Positions 47,878-58,197 of a DNA stretch of 64,000 nucleotides are shown in pieces (within the stretch, counting starts at the first letter, position 1; the number at the start of each line of letters is the position of its first letter). The position numbers and the translations under genes are program-made. The notes under the pieces are model-generated. The model saw only the letters and a program-made list of their open reading frames with translations, was not told the origin of the DNA and did not search any database. Source of the DNA: Pseudomonas putida (GTDB lineage: Bacteria > Pseudomonadota > Gammaproteobacteria > Pseudomonadales > Pseudomonadaceae); the NCBI RefSeq assembly GCF_002741075.1, contig NZ_CP016634.1:4184001-4248000 (forward strand), read 5' to 3'.

Positions 47878-48462
47878 TTACTCGCCCAGGACCTGACCGA
47901 TGGTTGGATCCTTGAACAGGCGGGTCAGGGCATCGCTGAGCACATCGCCGACCAGCTTGGTATTCGTTTCCTGGTTCGGCGCCATGCCGAAGCGCTGGTC
48001 CAGGGAGGCGCCGTAGCGGCCACTGTAGCGGCGGTTGGCATTGGACACATCGGCACGGAAGGTGGCGCCGATGGTAGCTTCGGTCACATACATCTTGTCC
48101 TTGGGCGACTGATACTTGAGCTCGGCCAGGGTCACGGTCAACTGAGGCGCATTGTAGGCGTTGGGCGTCGGGGTGAAGCCGAGCAGACGTACCGCGGCTT
48201 CGGCCTGAGCCTGCAACTTGGGCACGATATCGTTGCCACTGACGCTGATGGTGCTGGTTTCAGGGTACATGCCACCACGGGTGCCCAACGATTGCGAGGC
48301 ACGGCCATCGACCACCTTGACCACGACCGGCTGGCCACGACCTACCGGGTTGAGCTGGGCAGTGAGCTTGGGTTGCGGGCTGAGTTGTTGCGGGCTGTGG
48401 GCACAACCGACCAGGCTCAGGCTGGCCACCGCGATCAAACCGAACAACAGACGTTGCAACAT
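47878..48462 (-). CDS. YajG-family lipoprotein
   Basis: 194-residue lipoprotein with signal peptide MLQRLLFGLIAVASLSLVGC (lipobox cysteine at position 20). The mature part begins AHSPQQLSPQPKL and includes VVVKVVDGRASQSLGTRGG and VTLAELKYQ, matching YajG. It is probably outer-membrane, with unknown function. The start at 48462 was chosen for the signal peptide; the upstream open frame reads through the promoter region. Confidence 0.9.
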   Translation of the reverse strand: MLQRLLFGLIAVASLSLVGCAHSPQQLSPQPKLTAQLNPVGRGQPVVVKVVDGRASQSLGTRGGMYPETSTISVSGNDIVPKLQAQAEAAVRLLGFTPTPNAYNAPQLTVTLAELKYQSPKDKMYVTEATIGATFRADVSNANRRYSGRYGASLDQRFGMAPNQETNTKLVGDVLSDALTRLFKDPTIGQVLGE

Positions 48463-49179
48463 GCGCGTTTCTCCAGAAAATGCGGCAAAGGCCCACAGTA
48501 TACCTAGCGGCGAGAAAAAGCGGGACGGGCCGCCTTGCCAGCCTGGTCCTGGCTTTTGCATCCATGCAAGTGATCAGCCTGACAAACGCAGCAATAAAAA
48601 GCCATTAAGCGCACCTTTCTGCCCGCGACATCGTTATAATCTCCCCCCGATTATAAGGACGTCTCCTGATCGGGCCCCGCATCGCCGTTGACCACGGCAC
48701 TTTTGACGCTTTGCCCACAGAGAGCCTTCCACTCAGGTCTTGCATCTGCCCGCGCCTGCTGTTTCCGGCCTTTGCATTGCAGGAACCTGTGGATTGCCAT
48801 CGCGCAGTCCCTTTTGAGGTTCACGTTCCAAAAGAGCGTGAAAAAACGGGTTTTTCAAACTTCACAAGAGTGTGGCGAGCAAATGAACAGTCTGGCATGT
48901 GCAAAAGCGACAGATGCGTCCCGAACAGCCTCGAACAGACGGCAAAAGTGCTCATCCTCGATGAACTGCTGAAGCCGGTCCATACCGCACGGCGGATACC
49001 TTGACCATAAGTCGAATTGCCGCACCCGTGGCAAGCGGCGTTCAATAGCTGAACACCAAGACTGAGTTGGCAGGGTCCGCGGAAGTGGCAAGAACTGCGA
49101 AGAGTCGGACATGGCGATCCTGGCCACCCCAGGGATCCTATGCTGTCAATTAGGTGCTGTAGATTGTGGAGACGCGTTA
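48463..49179. other. 717-bp gap without a convincing gene, upstream of mqo
   Basis: Several open frames up to 97 codons exist on both strands, but none has a good ribosome site, Pseudomonas-like codon use or recognisable sequence. Toward yajG it holds an inverted repeat around TATAAT (48634-48656). Near 48839-48857, TGAAAAA / TTTTTCA flank ACGGG. The gap probably contains regulatory sequence, possibly a long mqo leader or an unannotated small RNA. Confidence 0.6.
48634..48656. promoter_or_regulatory. Inverted repeat TTATAATC-N7-GATTATAA with -10 hexamers on both strands
   Basis: The 8-bp arms are perfect and each contains TATAAT, one per strand, between the divergent yajG and mqo genes. It could be a pair of overlapping promoters or an operator covering them. 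No good -35 is visible at 17 bp. Confidence 0.5.
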
Positions 49180-50691
49180 ATGGCGCAGAACGAATCGGTT
49201 GATGTGGTACTGGTAGGCGCAGGCATCATGAGTGCCACCCTGGCCGTACTGCTCAAGGAACTCGACCCGTCGATCAAGCTGGAGGTCGTCGAGGCGATGG
49301 ACTCCGGTGCCGCGGAAAGTTCCAACCCCTGGAACAACGCAGGGACGGGCCACGCAGGCCTGTGCGAGCTGAACTACACGCCCCAGGCCGCCGATGGCAG
49401 CATCGACATCAAGAAGGCCGTGCACATCAATACCCAGTTCGAGGTGTCCCGCCAGTTCTGGGCCTACCTCGTGCGCAAAGGCGGCTTCGGCTCGCCCCGT
49501 GCCTTCATCAATCCGGTCCCGCACCTGAGCTACGTCGAAGGTGACAAGGGTGTTTCCTTCCTCAAGAAGCGCTTCGAGCTGCTCAAGCAGCACCATGCCT
49601 TCACCGAGATGGAGTACACCGAAGACAAGGCCGTGATGGAACAGTGGATGCCGCTGATGATGCCGGGCCGCCCGGCCGACCAGCGCATCGCCGCCACCCG
49701 CGTGCTCAAGGGTACCGACGTGAACTTCGGCGCCCTGACCAACAAGCTGCTCAAGCAACTGGGCAACAGCGCCGATGTGCAGGTCAAGTACAGCAAGAAA
49801 GTCGTCGGCCTGCGCCGCAACGGCAGCGGCTGGACCGTCAGCATCAAGGACGTCAACAGCGGCGGCAGCCGTGAAGTCGACGCCCGCTTCGTCTTCCTCG
49901 GCGCCGGTGGTGCCGCCCTGCCGCTGCTGCAGCTGTCCGGCATTCCGGAAAGCAAAGGCTTCGGTGGTTTCCCGGTCAGCGGCCAGTGGCTGCGCTGCGA
50001 CAACCCCGAGATCGTCAAGCAGCACCAGGCCAAGGTCTACAGCCAGGCAGCAGTCGGCGCACCGCCCATGTCGGTTCCGCACCTGGACACCCGCGTGGTC
50101 GATGGCAAGAAGTCGCTGCTGTTCGGCCCGTACGCAGGCTTCACCACCAAGTTCCTCAAGCACGGCTCGCTGCTCGACCTGCCGCTGTCGGTACGCATGG
50201 GCAACATCGGCCCGATGCTGGCCGTCGCCCGTGACAACATGGACCTGACCAAGTACTTGGTCAGCGAAGTGATGCAGTCGATGGAGCAACGCCTGGACGC
50301 CCTGCGTCGCTTCTATCCAGAAGCCAAGGCCGAGGACTGGCGCCTGGAAGTTGCAGGCCAGCGTGTGCAGATCATCAAGAAGGACCCGAAAAAAGGCGGC
50401 ATCCTGCAGTTCGGTACCGAGCTGGTCGCGGCCCAGGACGGCAGCCTGGCTGCCCTGCTCGGCGCCTCGCCAGGTGCTTCGGTGACCGTCTCGATCATGC
50501 TCGAACTGATCGAACGCTGCTTCCCCGAGCAGGCCAAGGGTGCCTGGGCTGCCAAGCTCAAGGAAATCTTCCCGGCTCGCGAGAAAGTCCTGGCCACCGA
50601 TGCCGCGCTCTACCACAAGATCAGCGCCCAGAACGACGAAGCGCTGGAAATGGTGGAAGACAGCAGCAGCCCGGCTCAGCACTACGCCTGA
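49180..50691 (+). CDS. mqo: Malate:quinone oxidoreductase
   Basis: 503-residue FAD-dependent peripheral membrane enzyme oxidising malate to oxaloacetate and passing electrons to quinone; the membrane alternative to malate dehydrogenase in the TCA cycle. The N-terminal FAD motif is [17 protein letters not shown]. Family blocks are [38 protein letters not shown] and [15 protein letters not shown]. The start at 49180 has GGAG 8 bp upstream. The downstream neighbours (PA4642-like, hpt, upp, uraA) match the mqoB region of P. aeruginosa as I recall. Confidence 0.95.
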   Translation: MAQNESVDVVLVGAGIMSATLAVLLKELDPSIKLEVVEAMDSGAAESSNPWNNAGTGHAGLCELNYTPQAADGSIDIKKAVHINTQFEVSRQFWAYLVRKGGFGSPRAFINPVPHLSYVEGDKGVSFLKKRFELLKQHHAFTEMEYTEDKAVMEQWMPLMMPGRPADQRIAATRVLKGTDVNFGALTNKLLKQLGNSADVQVKYSKKVVGLRRNGSGWTVSIKDVNSGGSREVDARFVFLGAGGAALPLLQLSGIPESKGFGGFPVSGQWLRCDNPEIVKQHQAKVYSQAAVGAPPMSVPHLDTRVVDGKKSLLFGPYAGFTTKFLKHGSLLDLPLSVRMGNIGPMLAVARDNMDLTKYLVSEVMQSMEQRLDALRRFYPEAKAEDWRLEVAGQRVQIIKKDPKKGGILQFGTELVAAQDGSLAALLGASPGASVTVSIMLELIERCFPEQAKGAWAAKLKEIFPAREKVLATDAALYHKISAQNDEALEMVEDSSSPAQHYA

Positions 50692-50702
50692 TTCCGGCCC
50701 AT

Positions 50703-50730
50703 AAAAAAACGCCCCTCGGGGCGTTTTTTT
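50703..50730. terminator. Rho-independent terminator after mqo
   Basis: Stem AAACGCCCC / GGGGCGTTT with a TC loop, flanked by A7 and T7 runs; works for both strands. Confidence 0.93.
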
Positions 50731-50791
50731 ATGCCTGACTCTTGCCACCCTCTTCGCGGGGTTCCCCGCGAAAGGGCCGGTGGCTTACAGA

Positions 50792-51082
50792 TCAGCCACG
50801 GGCGTTTTCGATGATCTCGATGTACTCAGGGGCATTGCGCTGGTCGGCGATCAGTTCGACGAAGGTCTTGCCGTGCTCGTCCTTGCCGTCCAGGTCCAGG
50901 CCTGCCTCGACGAAGAAGCCGACGAAACGCTCGAAGTCGTCGACGCGCAGGCCACGATAGGCCTTGACCAGTTTGTGCAGCGACGGCGAGGTCACGCCAT
51001 CGGCCGGCTCGAACTGGAGGAACGTCTTGACGTAGTCGTCGCTGATCTCGTCACCAATCACCTGCTTCTTGTCTTTACGCAT
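50792..51082 (-). CDS. PA4642-family small protein
   Basis: 96 residues, beginning MRKDKKQVIGDEISDDYVKT, with the conserved stretch FEPADGVTSPSLHKLVKAYR and FVGFFVEAGLDLDGKDEHGK. Cytosolic, unknown function, conserved beside mqo in pseudomonads. GGAG is 6 bp before the ATG at 51082; the upstream ATGs belong to its leader. Confidence 0.85.
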   Translation of the reverse strand: MRKDKKQVIGDEISDDYVKTFLQFEPADGVTSPSLHKLVKAYRGLRVDDFERFVGFFVEAGLDLDGKDEHGKTFVELIADQRNAPEYIEIIENARG

Positions 51083-51150
51083 TGCCGACTCCAACTGGGC
51101 CATCATGGGCATTCAAAGGCCGGCAGTTTACCCCTCACGACCCACGGGCC

Positions 51151-51621
51151 TCAACGCGTACGTACGGTGCCGGTGTGCAGATCCGCCCAGAGGTGACCGT
51201 TGGGATAAGTGAGGAACTGCACATACAACGTCTCGTTGCGCAGCAGGTCCATGATGACCCGGTAGTTGGCCAGCGGGTAGCTCAGGGTCAGCGTTCGGGT
51301 CTTCTCGTCGTAGACCGGCTTCTTCAGGCTCTTGCCGCCCTCGCCATCAAAGTTGATCAGGACTTGGCTGAGGGTGGCGCCCTTGCTCAGCGGCTTGCCT
51401 TTCAGGCGCAGCAGCAACGAGGAGGTGATCGGGATCGGTTGCTGGTCAGACTGACGCTGGATGCCGGTCACCACCGAATAGTCGGTCACCTGCAGCAGTT
51501 GCTGGCTGCTTGGGGCCTCCTGGCGCAGGGACAAGTCATCGGGGGGCAGGAACTGGCCATGCAGCGGCGCCGCGGACAACGGCAGGCTCACCGCCAGCAG
51601 AAAAGGAAGAATCGCACGCAT
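51151..51621 (-). CDS. Hypothetical exported protein
   Basis: 156 residues with a clear signal peptide (MRAILPFLLAVSLPLSAAPL), AGGAG 6 bp upstream, and a mature part that looks beta-rich (SSLLLRLKGKPLSKGATLSQ, TLTLSYPLANYRVIMDLL). Probably periplasmic. No family recognised with certainty. Confidence 0.8.
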   Translation of the reverse strand: MRAILPFLLAVSLPLSAAPLHGQFLPPDDLSLRQEAPSSQQLLQVTDYSVVTGIQRQSDQQPIPITSSLLLRLKGKPLSKGATLSQVLINFDGEGGKSLKKPVYDEKTRTLTLSYPLANYRVIMDLLRNETLYVQFLTYPNGHLWADLHTGTVRTR

Positions 51622-51749
51622 GTGAGGCTCCTTGGCAGGGAGGAGCACTCTAGCACGCAGATGAGCCCAGGATCCCGGAGTCCCAGAGAAACGCGAAACC
51701 TTGAAGGAGCGACCTCGTGCGGCGAAAGGGCCGCAGCGCGGCCCCAGTA

Positions 51750-52223
51750 TCAGTCAAACTGCGCGCGCATCCAGGCATGGTATTGCGCCACACCCGGCTC
51801 GCCTTCACGAGGCGCCCAGTGGGCATGCTCGCCCTCACCCACCGGCCGGTAAGGCCCGGCCTTGCATTCGAACAGCATGCTGTCGGCTTCGAGCACCACC
51901 AGCCCATGGTAGGTGCCCGGTGCCAGGTCGACGCCCAGGCAATCGCCCCCGGCCTGCATCACCCGCTTATCGATCACTGCGCCCTGCTCATCGAAGATCA
52001 GCAGGCCAAGACGCCCCTTGAGCACGATCAACGCCTCGGCCTTGTCGTCGCTCAGGTGACGGTGGGGCGGGATGTAGGTGGTGGGCTGCAGGCCGACGAC
52101 CATGCGGTGGCAGGGCTCCTCCATCGCATGGAAGTTGTGATGCTGCCGGCCACGGGGGCTGTCGGCGGCTTTTTGCGCCAACTCGGCAAACAACGCATGG
52201 TCGATGAATGCAGGTTGGCGCAT
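51750..52223 (-). CDS. WbuC-family cupin-fold metalloprotein
   Basis: 157-residue small cupin. Metal-binding histidines lie in HHNFHAMEEPCHRM and IPPHRHLSDDKAE; the cupin strand VLKGRLGLLIFDEQG and LAPGTYHGLVVLE follow. WbuC relatives occur in O-antigen loci, but here the neighbour is hpt (2 bp beyond the hpt stop), so a surface-sugar role is not supported. Substrate unknown. Confidence 0.85.
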   Translation of the reverse strand: MRQPAFIDHALFAELAQKAADSPRGRQHHNFHAMEEPCHRMVVGLQPTTYIPPHRHLSDDKAEALIVLKGRLGLLIFDEQGAVIDKRVMQAGGDCLGVDLAPGTYHGLVVLEADSMLFECKAGPYRPVGEGEHAHWAPREGEPGVAQYHAWMRAQFD

Positions 52224-52225
52224 GG

Positions 52226-52783
52226 TTACAGGCCCTTGACCGCGAAGATGCCGTTGGCGTTGCGCCAGTAGCCCTTGTAGTCCATGCCATAGCCGAAGAT
52301 GTAGCGATCGACGCATGGCAGGCCGGCGTAGTTGGCCTTCAGGTCCGGGCTGGCCTTACGGTCGTGGTCTTTGTCGATCAGCACGGCGGTGTACACGGAG
52401 CGGGCACCGGCATGCTTGCAGAAGTCGATGATGGCGCTGAGGGTATGCCCTTCATCGAGGATGTCGTCGACGATCAGCACGTCGCGGTCGATGAACGAAA
52501 TCTCGGGCTTGGCCTTCCAGAACAGCTCACCACCGCTGGTCTGGTTGCGGTAGCGTGAGGCGTGCAGGTAGGAAGCTTCCAGCGGGAACTGCAGGTGGGT
52601 GAGCAGCTTGCCGGCGAAGATCAGGCCACCGTTCATGACGCAGAAGACCACCGGATTCTTGTCATGCAGGTCTTGGCTGATCTGTTCACCGACCTTGGCG
52701 ATGGCCGCTTCGACCTCGGCTTCGGTGTACAGGCAGTCAGCCTCGCGCATGACTTGACGGATATGCTCGAGATCGGCGGACAT
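52226..52783 (-). CDS. hpt: Hypoxanthine/guanine phosphoribosyltransferase
   Basis: 185-residue purine salvage enzyme joining hypoxanthine or guanine to PRPP. The PRPP loop is RDVLIVDDILDEGHTLSAI. The N-terminal flexible-loop region is VVFCVMNGGLIFAGKL, and the purine-binding part is near VDRYIFGYGMDYKGYWRN. GGAG precedes the ATG at 52783; the very long upstream open frame runs antisense to upp and is not coding. Divergent from upp, so purine and pyrimidine salvage share an intergenic region. Confidence 0.93.
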   Translation of the reverse strand: MSADLEHIRQVMREADCLYTEAEVEAAIAKVGEQISQDLHDKNPVVFCVMNGGLIFAGKLLTHLQFPLEASYLHASRYRNQTSGGELFWKAKPEISFIDRDVLIVDDILDEGHTLSAIIDFCKHAGARSVYTAVLIDKDHDRKASPDLKANYAGLPCVDRYIFGYGMDYKGYWRNANGIFAVKGL

Positions 52784-52951
52784 GGCGCTCTCCAGGGGGG
52801 GCTTGGAATTGGAAAAGCGGGCAAAGGTACGCATCCGCCCGTCACAGATCAAGCATTTATGGACTAACGTCCAGAATGAGCAGACGACATGCTGAGCTGA
52901 ATAGATTAATCTAGCGCGGTTTTTTTGCCCGCCTCCCGGAGCCCTCCCCCT

Positions 52952-53590
52952 ATGCCTACTCGTGAGATCCGCCATCCGCTGATCCGCCACAAGCTCGGCC
53001 TGATGCGCCGTGCCGATATCAGCACCAAGAATTTTCGCGAACTCGCCCAGGAAGTCGGCGCCCTCCTGACCTATGAAGCCACCCAGGACCTGCCGCTGGA
53101 AACCTACGAGATCGACGGCTGGTGCGGCAAGGTGCAGGTCGAGAAAATCGCCGGCAAGAAGATCACCGTGGTCCCGATCCTGCGCGCCGGCATCGGCATG
53201 CTCGACGGCGTGCTCAGCCTGGTACCGGGCGCCAAGGTGAGCGCCGTGGGCGTCGCCCGCAACGAAGAAACCCTCGAAGCGCACACCTACCTGGAAAAGC
53301 TCGCGCCGGACATCAACCAGCGCCTGGCCCTGATCATCGATCCGATGCTGGCCACCGGCGGCTCGATGGTCGCCACCATCGACCTGCTCAAGAAGGCTGG
53401 CTGCAAAGAGATCCGTGCCATGGTCCTGGTCGCCGCCCCCGAAGGCATCGCCGTGGTGGAAAAAGCCCACCCTGACGTGCAGATCTACACCGCCTCGATC
53501 GACCAACGCCTGAACGAACACGGCTACATCGTCCCTGGCCTGGGTGATGCCGGCGACAAGATCTTCGGCACCAAGCAGAAGGACGCCTGA
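52952..53590 (+). CDS. upp: Uracil phosphoribosyltransferase
   Basis: 212-residue enzyme converting uracil and PRPP to UMP. Family signatures are [31 protein letters not shown], the PRPP loop [17 protein letters not shown] and the uracil site [20 protein letters not shown]. The start MPTREIRHP has GGAG upstream. It is 2 bp from uraA and co-transcribed with it. Confidence 0.96.
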   Translation: MPTREIRHPLIRHKLGLMRRADISTKNFRELAQEVGALLTYEATQDLPLETYEIDGWCGKVQVEKIAGKKITVVPILRAGIGMLDGVLSLVPGAKVSAVGVARNEETLEAHTYLEKLAPDINQRLALIIDPMLATGGSMVATIDLLKKAGCKEIRAMVLVAAPEGIAVVEKAHPDVQIYTASIDQRLNEHGYIVPGLGDAGDKIFGTKQKDA

Positions 53591-53592
53591 CC

Positions 53593-54867
53593 ATGCAGGA
53601 CGGCTTCAACGACCCGCTCTGGCGCCAGGTCGTCTCGGGCGCGCAGATGCTCTTCGTGGCATTCGGCGCGCTGGTACTGATGCCGCTGATCACAGGCCTC
53701 GACCCCAACGTGGCGCTGTTCACCGCAGGCATCGGCACCTTGCTGTTCCAGCTGGTCACTGGCCGTCAGGTCCCGGTGTTCCTGGCCTCAAGCTTTGCCT
53801 TCATCACCCCCATCATCCTCGCCAAGGGCCAGTTCGGCCTCGCCGAGACCATGGGCGGCGTGATGGCAGCAGGCTTTGTGTACACCTTCATGGGCCTGAT
53901 GGTGAAGATCAAGGGCACCGGTTTCATCGACCGTATGCTGCCGCCCGTGGTGATCGGCCCGGTGATCATCTCCATTGGCTTGGCCATGGCGCCGATCGCG
54001 GCCAACATGGCCATGGGCAAAGCCGGTGACGGCAGCGTGCTGATGCCATACAAGACCGCCATGTTGATCTCCATGCCGGCCCTGCTGACCACGCTGATCG
54101 TGGCCGTGTTCGGCAAAGGAATCTTCCGCCTGGTACCGATCATCGCTGGCGTGCTGGTGGGCTTTGGCCTGTCGTTCGCCTTTGGCGTGGTCGATACCGC
54201 CAAGATCGCCGCGGCGCCATGGTTGGAACTGCCGAACTTCACCGCGCCGGCATTCAACTGGCAGGCGATCCTGTTCATCGTTCCGGTGGCGCTGGCGCCG
54301 GCGATCGAGCACATCGGCGGCGTCATCGCCGTGGGCAGCGTGACCGGTCGCGACTACCTGAAGAAGCCTGGCCTGCACCGCACCCTGCTGGGCGATGGCC
54401 TGGCCACCACCGCAGCCGGCCTGTTCGGCGGCCCGCCCAACACCACCTACGCCGAAGTGACCGGCGCGGTGATGCTGACCAAGAACTACAACCCGAAGAT
54501 CATGACCTGGGCGGCGATCTTCGCCATCACCCTGGCCTTCATCGGCAAGTTCGGCGCGCTGTTGCAGAGCATCCCGGTGCCGGTGATGGGCGGCATTCTG
54601 TGCCTGCTGTTCGGTTCGATCGCCGCGGTGGGCATGAACACCATGATCCGTCACAAGATCGACCTGGCCGAAGCCCGCAACCTGGTGATCGTCTCGGTGA
54701 CCCTGGTGTTCGGTATCGGCGGCGTACTGATCGGCAGCGGCGACGGCCCGGATGACTGGGGCCTGAAGGGCATCGCCCTGTGCGCCATCGTGGCCATCGC
54801 CCTGAACCTGATCCTGCCGGGCAATGACAGCTGGAAGCACAAGAAACTGGATGATCAGTTGCCTTGA
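53593..54867 (+). CDS. uraA: Uracil:cation symporter UraA
   Basis: 424-residue NCS2-family inner-membrane permease importing uracil for Upp. About 12-14 hydrophobic segments are visible. Family motifs are FLASSFAFITPI and the substrate-site segment around PALAPAIEHIGGVIAVGSVT-type residues (VALAPAIEHIGG), followed by GGPPNTTYAEVTGAV. Start codon 2 bp after the upp stop. Confidence 0.95.
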   Translation: MQDGFNDPLWRQVVSGAQMLFVAFGALVLMPLITGLDPNVALFTAGIGTLLFQLVTGRQVPVFLASSFAFITPIILAKGQFGLAETMGGVMAAGFVYTFMGLMVKIKGTGFIDRMLPPVVIGPVIISIGLAMAPIAANMAMGKAGDGSVLMPYKTAMLISMPALLTTLIVAVFGKGIFRLVPIIAGVLVGFGLSFAFGVVDTAKIAAAPWLELPNFTAPAFNWQAILFIVPVALAPAIEHIGGVIAVGSVTGRDYLKKPGLHRTLLGDGLATTAAGLFGGPPNTTYAEVTGAVMLTKNYNPKIMTWAAIFAITLAFIGKFGALLQSIPVPVMGGILCLLFGSIAAVGMNTMIRHKIDLAEARNLVIVSVTLVFGIGGVLIGSGDGPDDWGLKGIALCAIVAIALNLILPGNDSWKHKKLDDQLP

Positions 54868-54902
54868 GAACCAGGGGCTGCTACGCAGCCTTTTCGCGGC
54901 CC

Positions 54903-54949
54903 AAGGCCGCTCCTACAAAAGAACGCGATTGCCTTGTAGGAGTGGCCTT
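54903..54949. repeat. REP-like palindrome (GCTCCTACA type)
   Basis: AAGGCCGCTCCTACAA is answered by TTGTAGGAGTGGCCTT, one mismatch in 16, between the convergent uraA and hemH genes. GCTCCTACA arms are the hallmark of the abundant P. putida REP sequence. Confidence 0.85.
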
Positions 54950-54984
54950 GTGTCACCAAAGCCCCACAAAGGGGCCTTAGCTAT

Positions 54985-55998
54985 TCAGGCCTTTTCGCAC
55001 ATTCCTGCCAGCGCTTTCACCCACTGCGGGTGATCGTTCAGGCACGGCACCAGCACCAGCTCCTTACCTCCCGCCTCGATGAACTGCTCGCTGCCGCGCT
55101 GACCAATCTCCTCCAGCGTCTCGATGCAGTCGGCGACGAACGCCGGGCACATCACCAGCAACTTTTTCACCCCTGCCTTGCCCAGCTCGTCCAGGCGCGT
55201 CTCGGTATAGGGCTCGATCCACTTGGCGCGCCCCAGGCGTGACTGGAACGACACCGACCACTTGCCATCGGCAATCCCCATCTTCTGCGCAAATGCCTTG
55301 GCCGTGGCCAGGCATTGACCGCGATAGCAGATCGCACGAGTCTGGGCGTCGGCATCCTTGCAGCAATCGGCGGCCTGGAAATCGTGCTTGCCGGTCGGGT
55401 CGAGCTTCTTCAGATGGCGCTCGGGCAAACCGTGGAAACTCAACAGCAAGTGATCGTAGTCCTGCTCCAGGTAAGGCCTGGCGCTGGCGGCCAAGGCCTC
55501 GATGTAGTCGGGGTGCTCGTAGAACGGCTGCAGCACGCGCATCTGCAACGGCAACTGCCGGGTCGCGAGGGTCTGCCTGGCCAGCTCTACCACGGTGGTG
55601 ACCGTGCTGTCGGCGAATTGTGGATAAAGCGGCGCCAGGGTGACCTTGCGCACGCCCTGGGCAGCCAGACGTTCCAAGACTTCAGGCAAGGCCGGCTCGC
55701 CATAGCGCATGGCGATTTCCACCGGGCCATGGGGCCAATGCTCGGCCATGGCCGCTTGCAGGCGGCGAGTCAGCACCACCAGGGGCGAGCCCTCGTCCCA
55801 CCAGATCGAGGCGTAGGCATGGGCCGACTGCTCGGGTCGCTTGATCAAAATCAACGACACCAGCAGACGGCGCACCGGCCACGGCAGGTCAATCACGTAG
55901 GGGTCCATCAGGAACTGGTTGAGGTAACGGCGTACGTCGGCCACCATCGTTGAAGCCGGCGAACCCAGGTTGACCAGTAGCAGGGCGTGATCGGTCAT
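54985..55998 (-). CDS. hemH: Ferrochelatase
   Basis: 337-residue enzyme inserting Fe2+ into protoporphyrin IX, the last step of haem synthesis. N-terminal [11 protein letters not shown], catalytic-histidine region [15 protein letters not shown], and [17 protein letters not shown] are family hallmarks. It is soluble or membrane-associated. It begins at [10 protein letters not shown] (55998); the upstream open frame runs into the next gene. It follows the SDR gene by 13 bp on the same strand and is probably co-transcribed. Confidence 0.95.
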   Translation of the reverse strand: MTDHALLLVNLGSPASTMVADVRRYLNQFLMDPYVIDLPWPVRRLLVSLILIKRPEQSAHAYASIWWDEGSPLVVLTRRLQAAMAEHWPHGPVEIAMRYGEPALPEVLERLAAQGVRKVTLAPLYPQFADSTVTTVVELARQTLATRQLPLQMRVLQPFYEHPDYIEALAASARPYLEQDYDHLLLSFHGLPERHLKKLDPTGKHDFQAADCCKDADAQTRAICYRGQCLATAKAFAQKMGIADGKWSVSFQSRLGRAKWIEPYTETRLDELGKAGVKKLLVMCPAFVADCIETLEEIGQRGSEQFIEAGGKELVLVPCLNDHPQWVKALAGMCEKA

Positions 55999-56011
55999 GC
56001 AGCGTCCTATG

Positions 56012-56917
56012 TCAGAGGCGGCTGGAGAGGTTGTCCAGGGCCGATTGCAGATCGTTGAAGCGGAATGTGAAGCCTGCCGCCAGCAGACGGACCGGGCGCG
56101 CCCGTTGCCCGCCGAGCAGCAGCGTGGACAGCTCGCCCAGGCCCACCCTGAGCAGCGGCGCCGGCATCGGCATGAACGCAGGCCGATGCAGGGCCCGGCC
56201 CAGGCGCTTGGCGAATTCGCGGTTGCGCACCGGCTCCGGCGCGCAGGCATTATAAGGACCGGTGGTGTCCTTGTGCTGCAAGAGAAAATCAATCAAGCCG
56301 ATCTGGTCGTCTATATGGACCCACGGCATCCATTGCCGACCATCTCCCAAAGGCCCGCCCAGTCCCAGCTTGAACGGCAGGCGCAGGCGCGACAAAAAGC
56401 CGCCGTCGCTGGCCAGTACCAGCCCGGTACGCACCAGTACCACGCGAATGCCCAGCCGTTGCGCACGCTGGGCGGTCTCTTCCCAGGCGATGCAAAGCTG
56501 GCTGGCGAAGTCTTCTTTCACGGGGGGCGAAGCCTCGGTCAATTCCCGCTCGCCACCATCGCCATACCAGCCCACCGCGGATCCGGATATCAGCACCTCC
56601 GGGCGCTGCTCGCGGCTCTCCAGCCAGGCCAGCAACTGCTCGGTGAGGGTGATGCGACTGGTCCACAGCAAGGTGCGTCGCGACGCGGTCCAGGGACGGT
56701 CAGCGATCGGTGCGCCAGCCAGATTGATCACCGCGTCCACGGCATCGTCCGCTGCCAGGTCTTCCAGCCGGGCGATGCCGCGCACGCCGGTACCGCAGAT
56801 CCGGGGGACCTGCTCCGGGCGACGGCTCCATACGGTCAGGCGATGGCCCTGGCCGCGCCAGTACTGGCACAGGTGCCGGCCGATCAAGCCAGTACCGCCG
56901 GTCAGCAATATATGCAT
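56012..56917 (-). CDS. TIGR01777-family SDR nucleoside-diphosphate-sugar epimerase-like protein
   Basis: 301-residue extended short-chain dehydrogenase fold. The Rossmann motif [16 protein letters not shown] is followed by the family's characteristic [37 protein letters not shown] and [13 protein letters not shown]. The usual SDR Tyr is in VGWYGDG. The substrate is unknown. In P. putida and P. aeruginosa it is conserved next to hemH. It diverges from the renalase-like gene. Confidence 0.9.
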   Translation of the reverse strand: MHILLTGGTGLIGRHLCQYWRGQGHRLTVWSRRPEQVPRICGTGVRGIARLEDLAADDAVDAVINLAGAPIADRPWTASRRTLLWTSRITLTEQLLAWLESREQRPEVLISGSAVGWYGDGGERELTEASPPVKEDFASQLCIAWEETAQRAQRLGIRVVLVRTGLVLASDGGFLSRLRLPFKLGLGGPLGDGRQWMPWVHIDDQIGLIDFLLQHKDTTGPYNACAPEPVRNREFAKRLGRALHRPAFMPMPAPLLRVGLGELSTLLLGGQRARPVRLLAAGFTFRFNDLQSALDNLSSRL

Positions 56918-57025
56918 GGCTGTGTCCTCGCAAGTTGCGGCCGTGGTCTATTTTTAAGAACAAGGCACTTTTTAGACCGGATGCTCTCGGATAAACATAG
57001 GCCAACCTGCCCTATCGAGGGGAAT

Positions 57026-57058
57026 AACCTTATACAAATATTATGCATTGTACAGGTT
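57026..57058. promoter_or_regulatory. LitR/CarH-type operator upstream of the renalase-like gene
   Basis: TATACA (57031-57036), a 12-bp spacer and TGTACA (57049-57054) fit the consensus T(G/A)TACA-N12-TGTA(C/T)A that I recall for class II LitR of P. putida. The element is framed AACC-N25-GGTT. The right arm overlaps a possible -35 TTGTAC (57048-57053), with TAGTCT 17 bp on, as expected of a repressor site. Confidence 0.8.
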
Positions 57059-57065
57059 TTCCTGA

Positions 57066-58091
<1,026 letters not shown>

Positions 58092-58105
58092 CGACCACGG
58101 ATAGC

Positions 58106-58129
58106 TATACAAAAAATTCTGCTTGCATA
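58106..58129. promoter_or_regulatory. Half-degenerate LitR-type site (TATACA-N12-TGCATA)
   Basis: Same layout as 57031-57054 but with right arm TGCATA (4 of 6). A TTGCAT -35-like hexamer overlaps the right arm in the same register as in the renalase promoter. Confidence 0.5.
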
Positions 58130-58151
58130 AGTTTTTCGGTGTGCTGGAATT

Positions 58152-58184
58152 AACCTGTACAAGACCAATATTTGTGTACAGGTT
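58152..58184. promoter_or_regulatory. LitR-type palindrome upstream of the DUF523-litR-phrB operon
   Basis: AACCTGTACA and TGTACAGGTT form perfect 10-bp arms with a 13-bp spacer. The outer frame AACC-N25-GGTT is the same length as at 57026-57058, and both are followed by TTCC. It lies 13 bp before the start codon at 58198, downstream of the likely promoter. Confidence 0.75.
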
Positions 58185-58197
58185 TTCCGGAGACCGC

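Noticed and set aside
48711..49004. 97-codon open frame upstream of mqo
   Set aside because: Cys/Pro/Arg-rich, no ribosome site and no protein-like pattern; not convincing as a gene.
49177..50748. 523-codon open frame antisense to mqo
   Set aside because: Shadow frame with no domain; mqo on the + strand is unmistakable.
52226..53521. 431-codon version of hpt
   Set aside because: The upstream half is antisense to upp; hpt starts at 52783 with GGAG upstream and normal family length.
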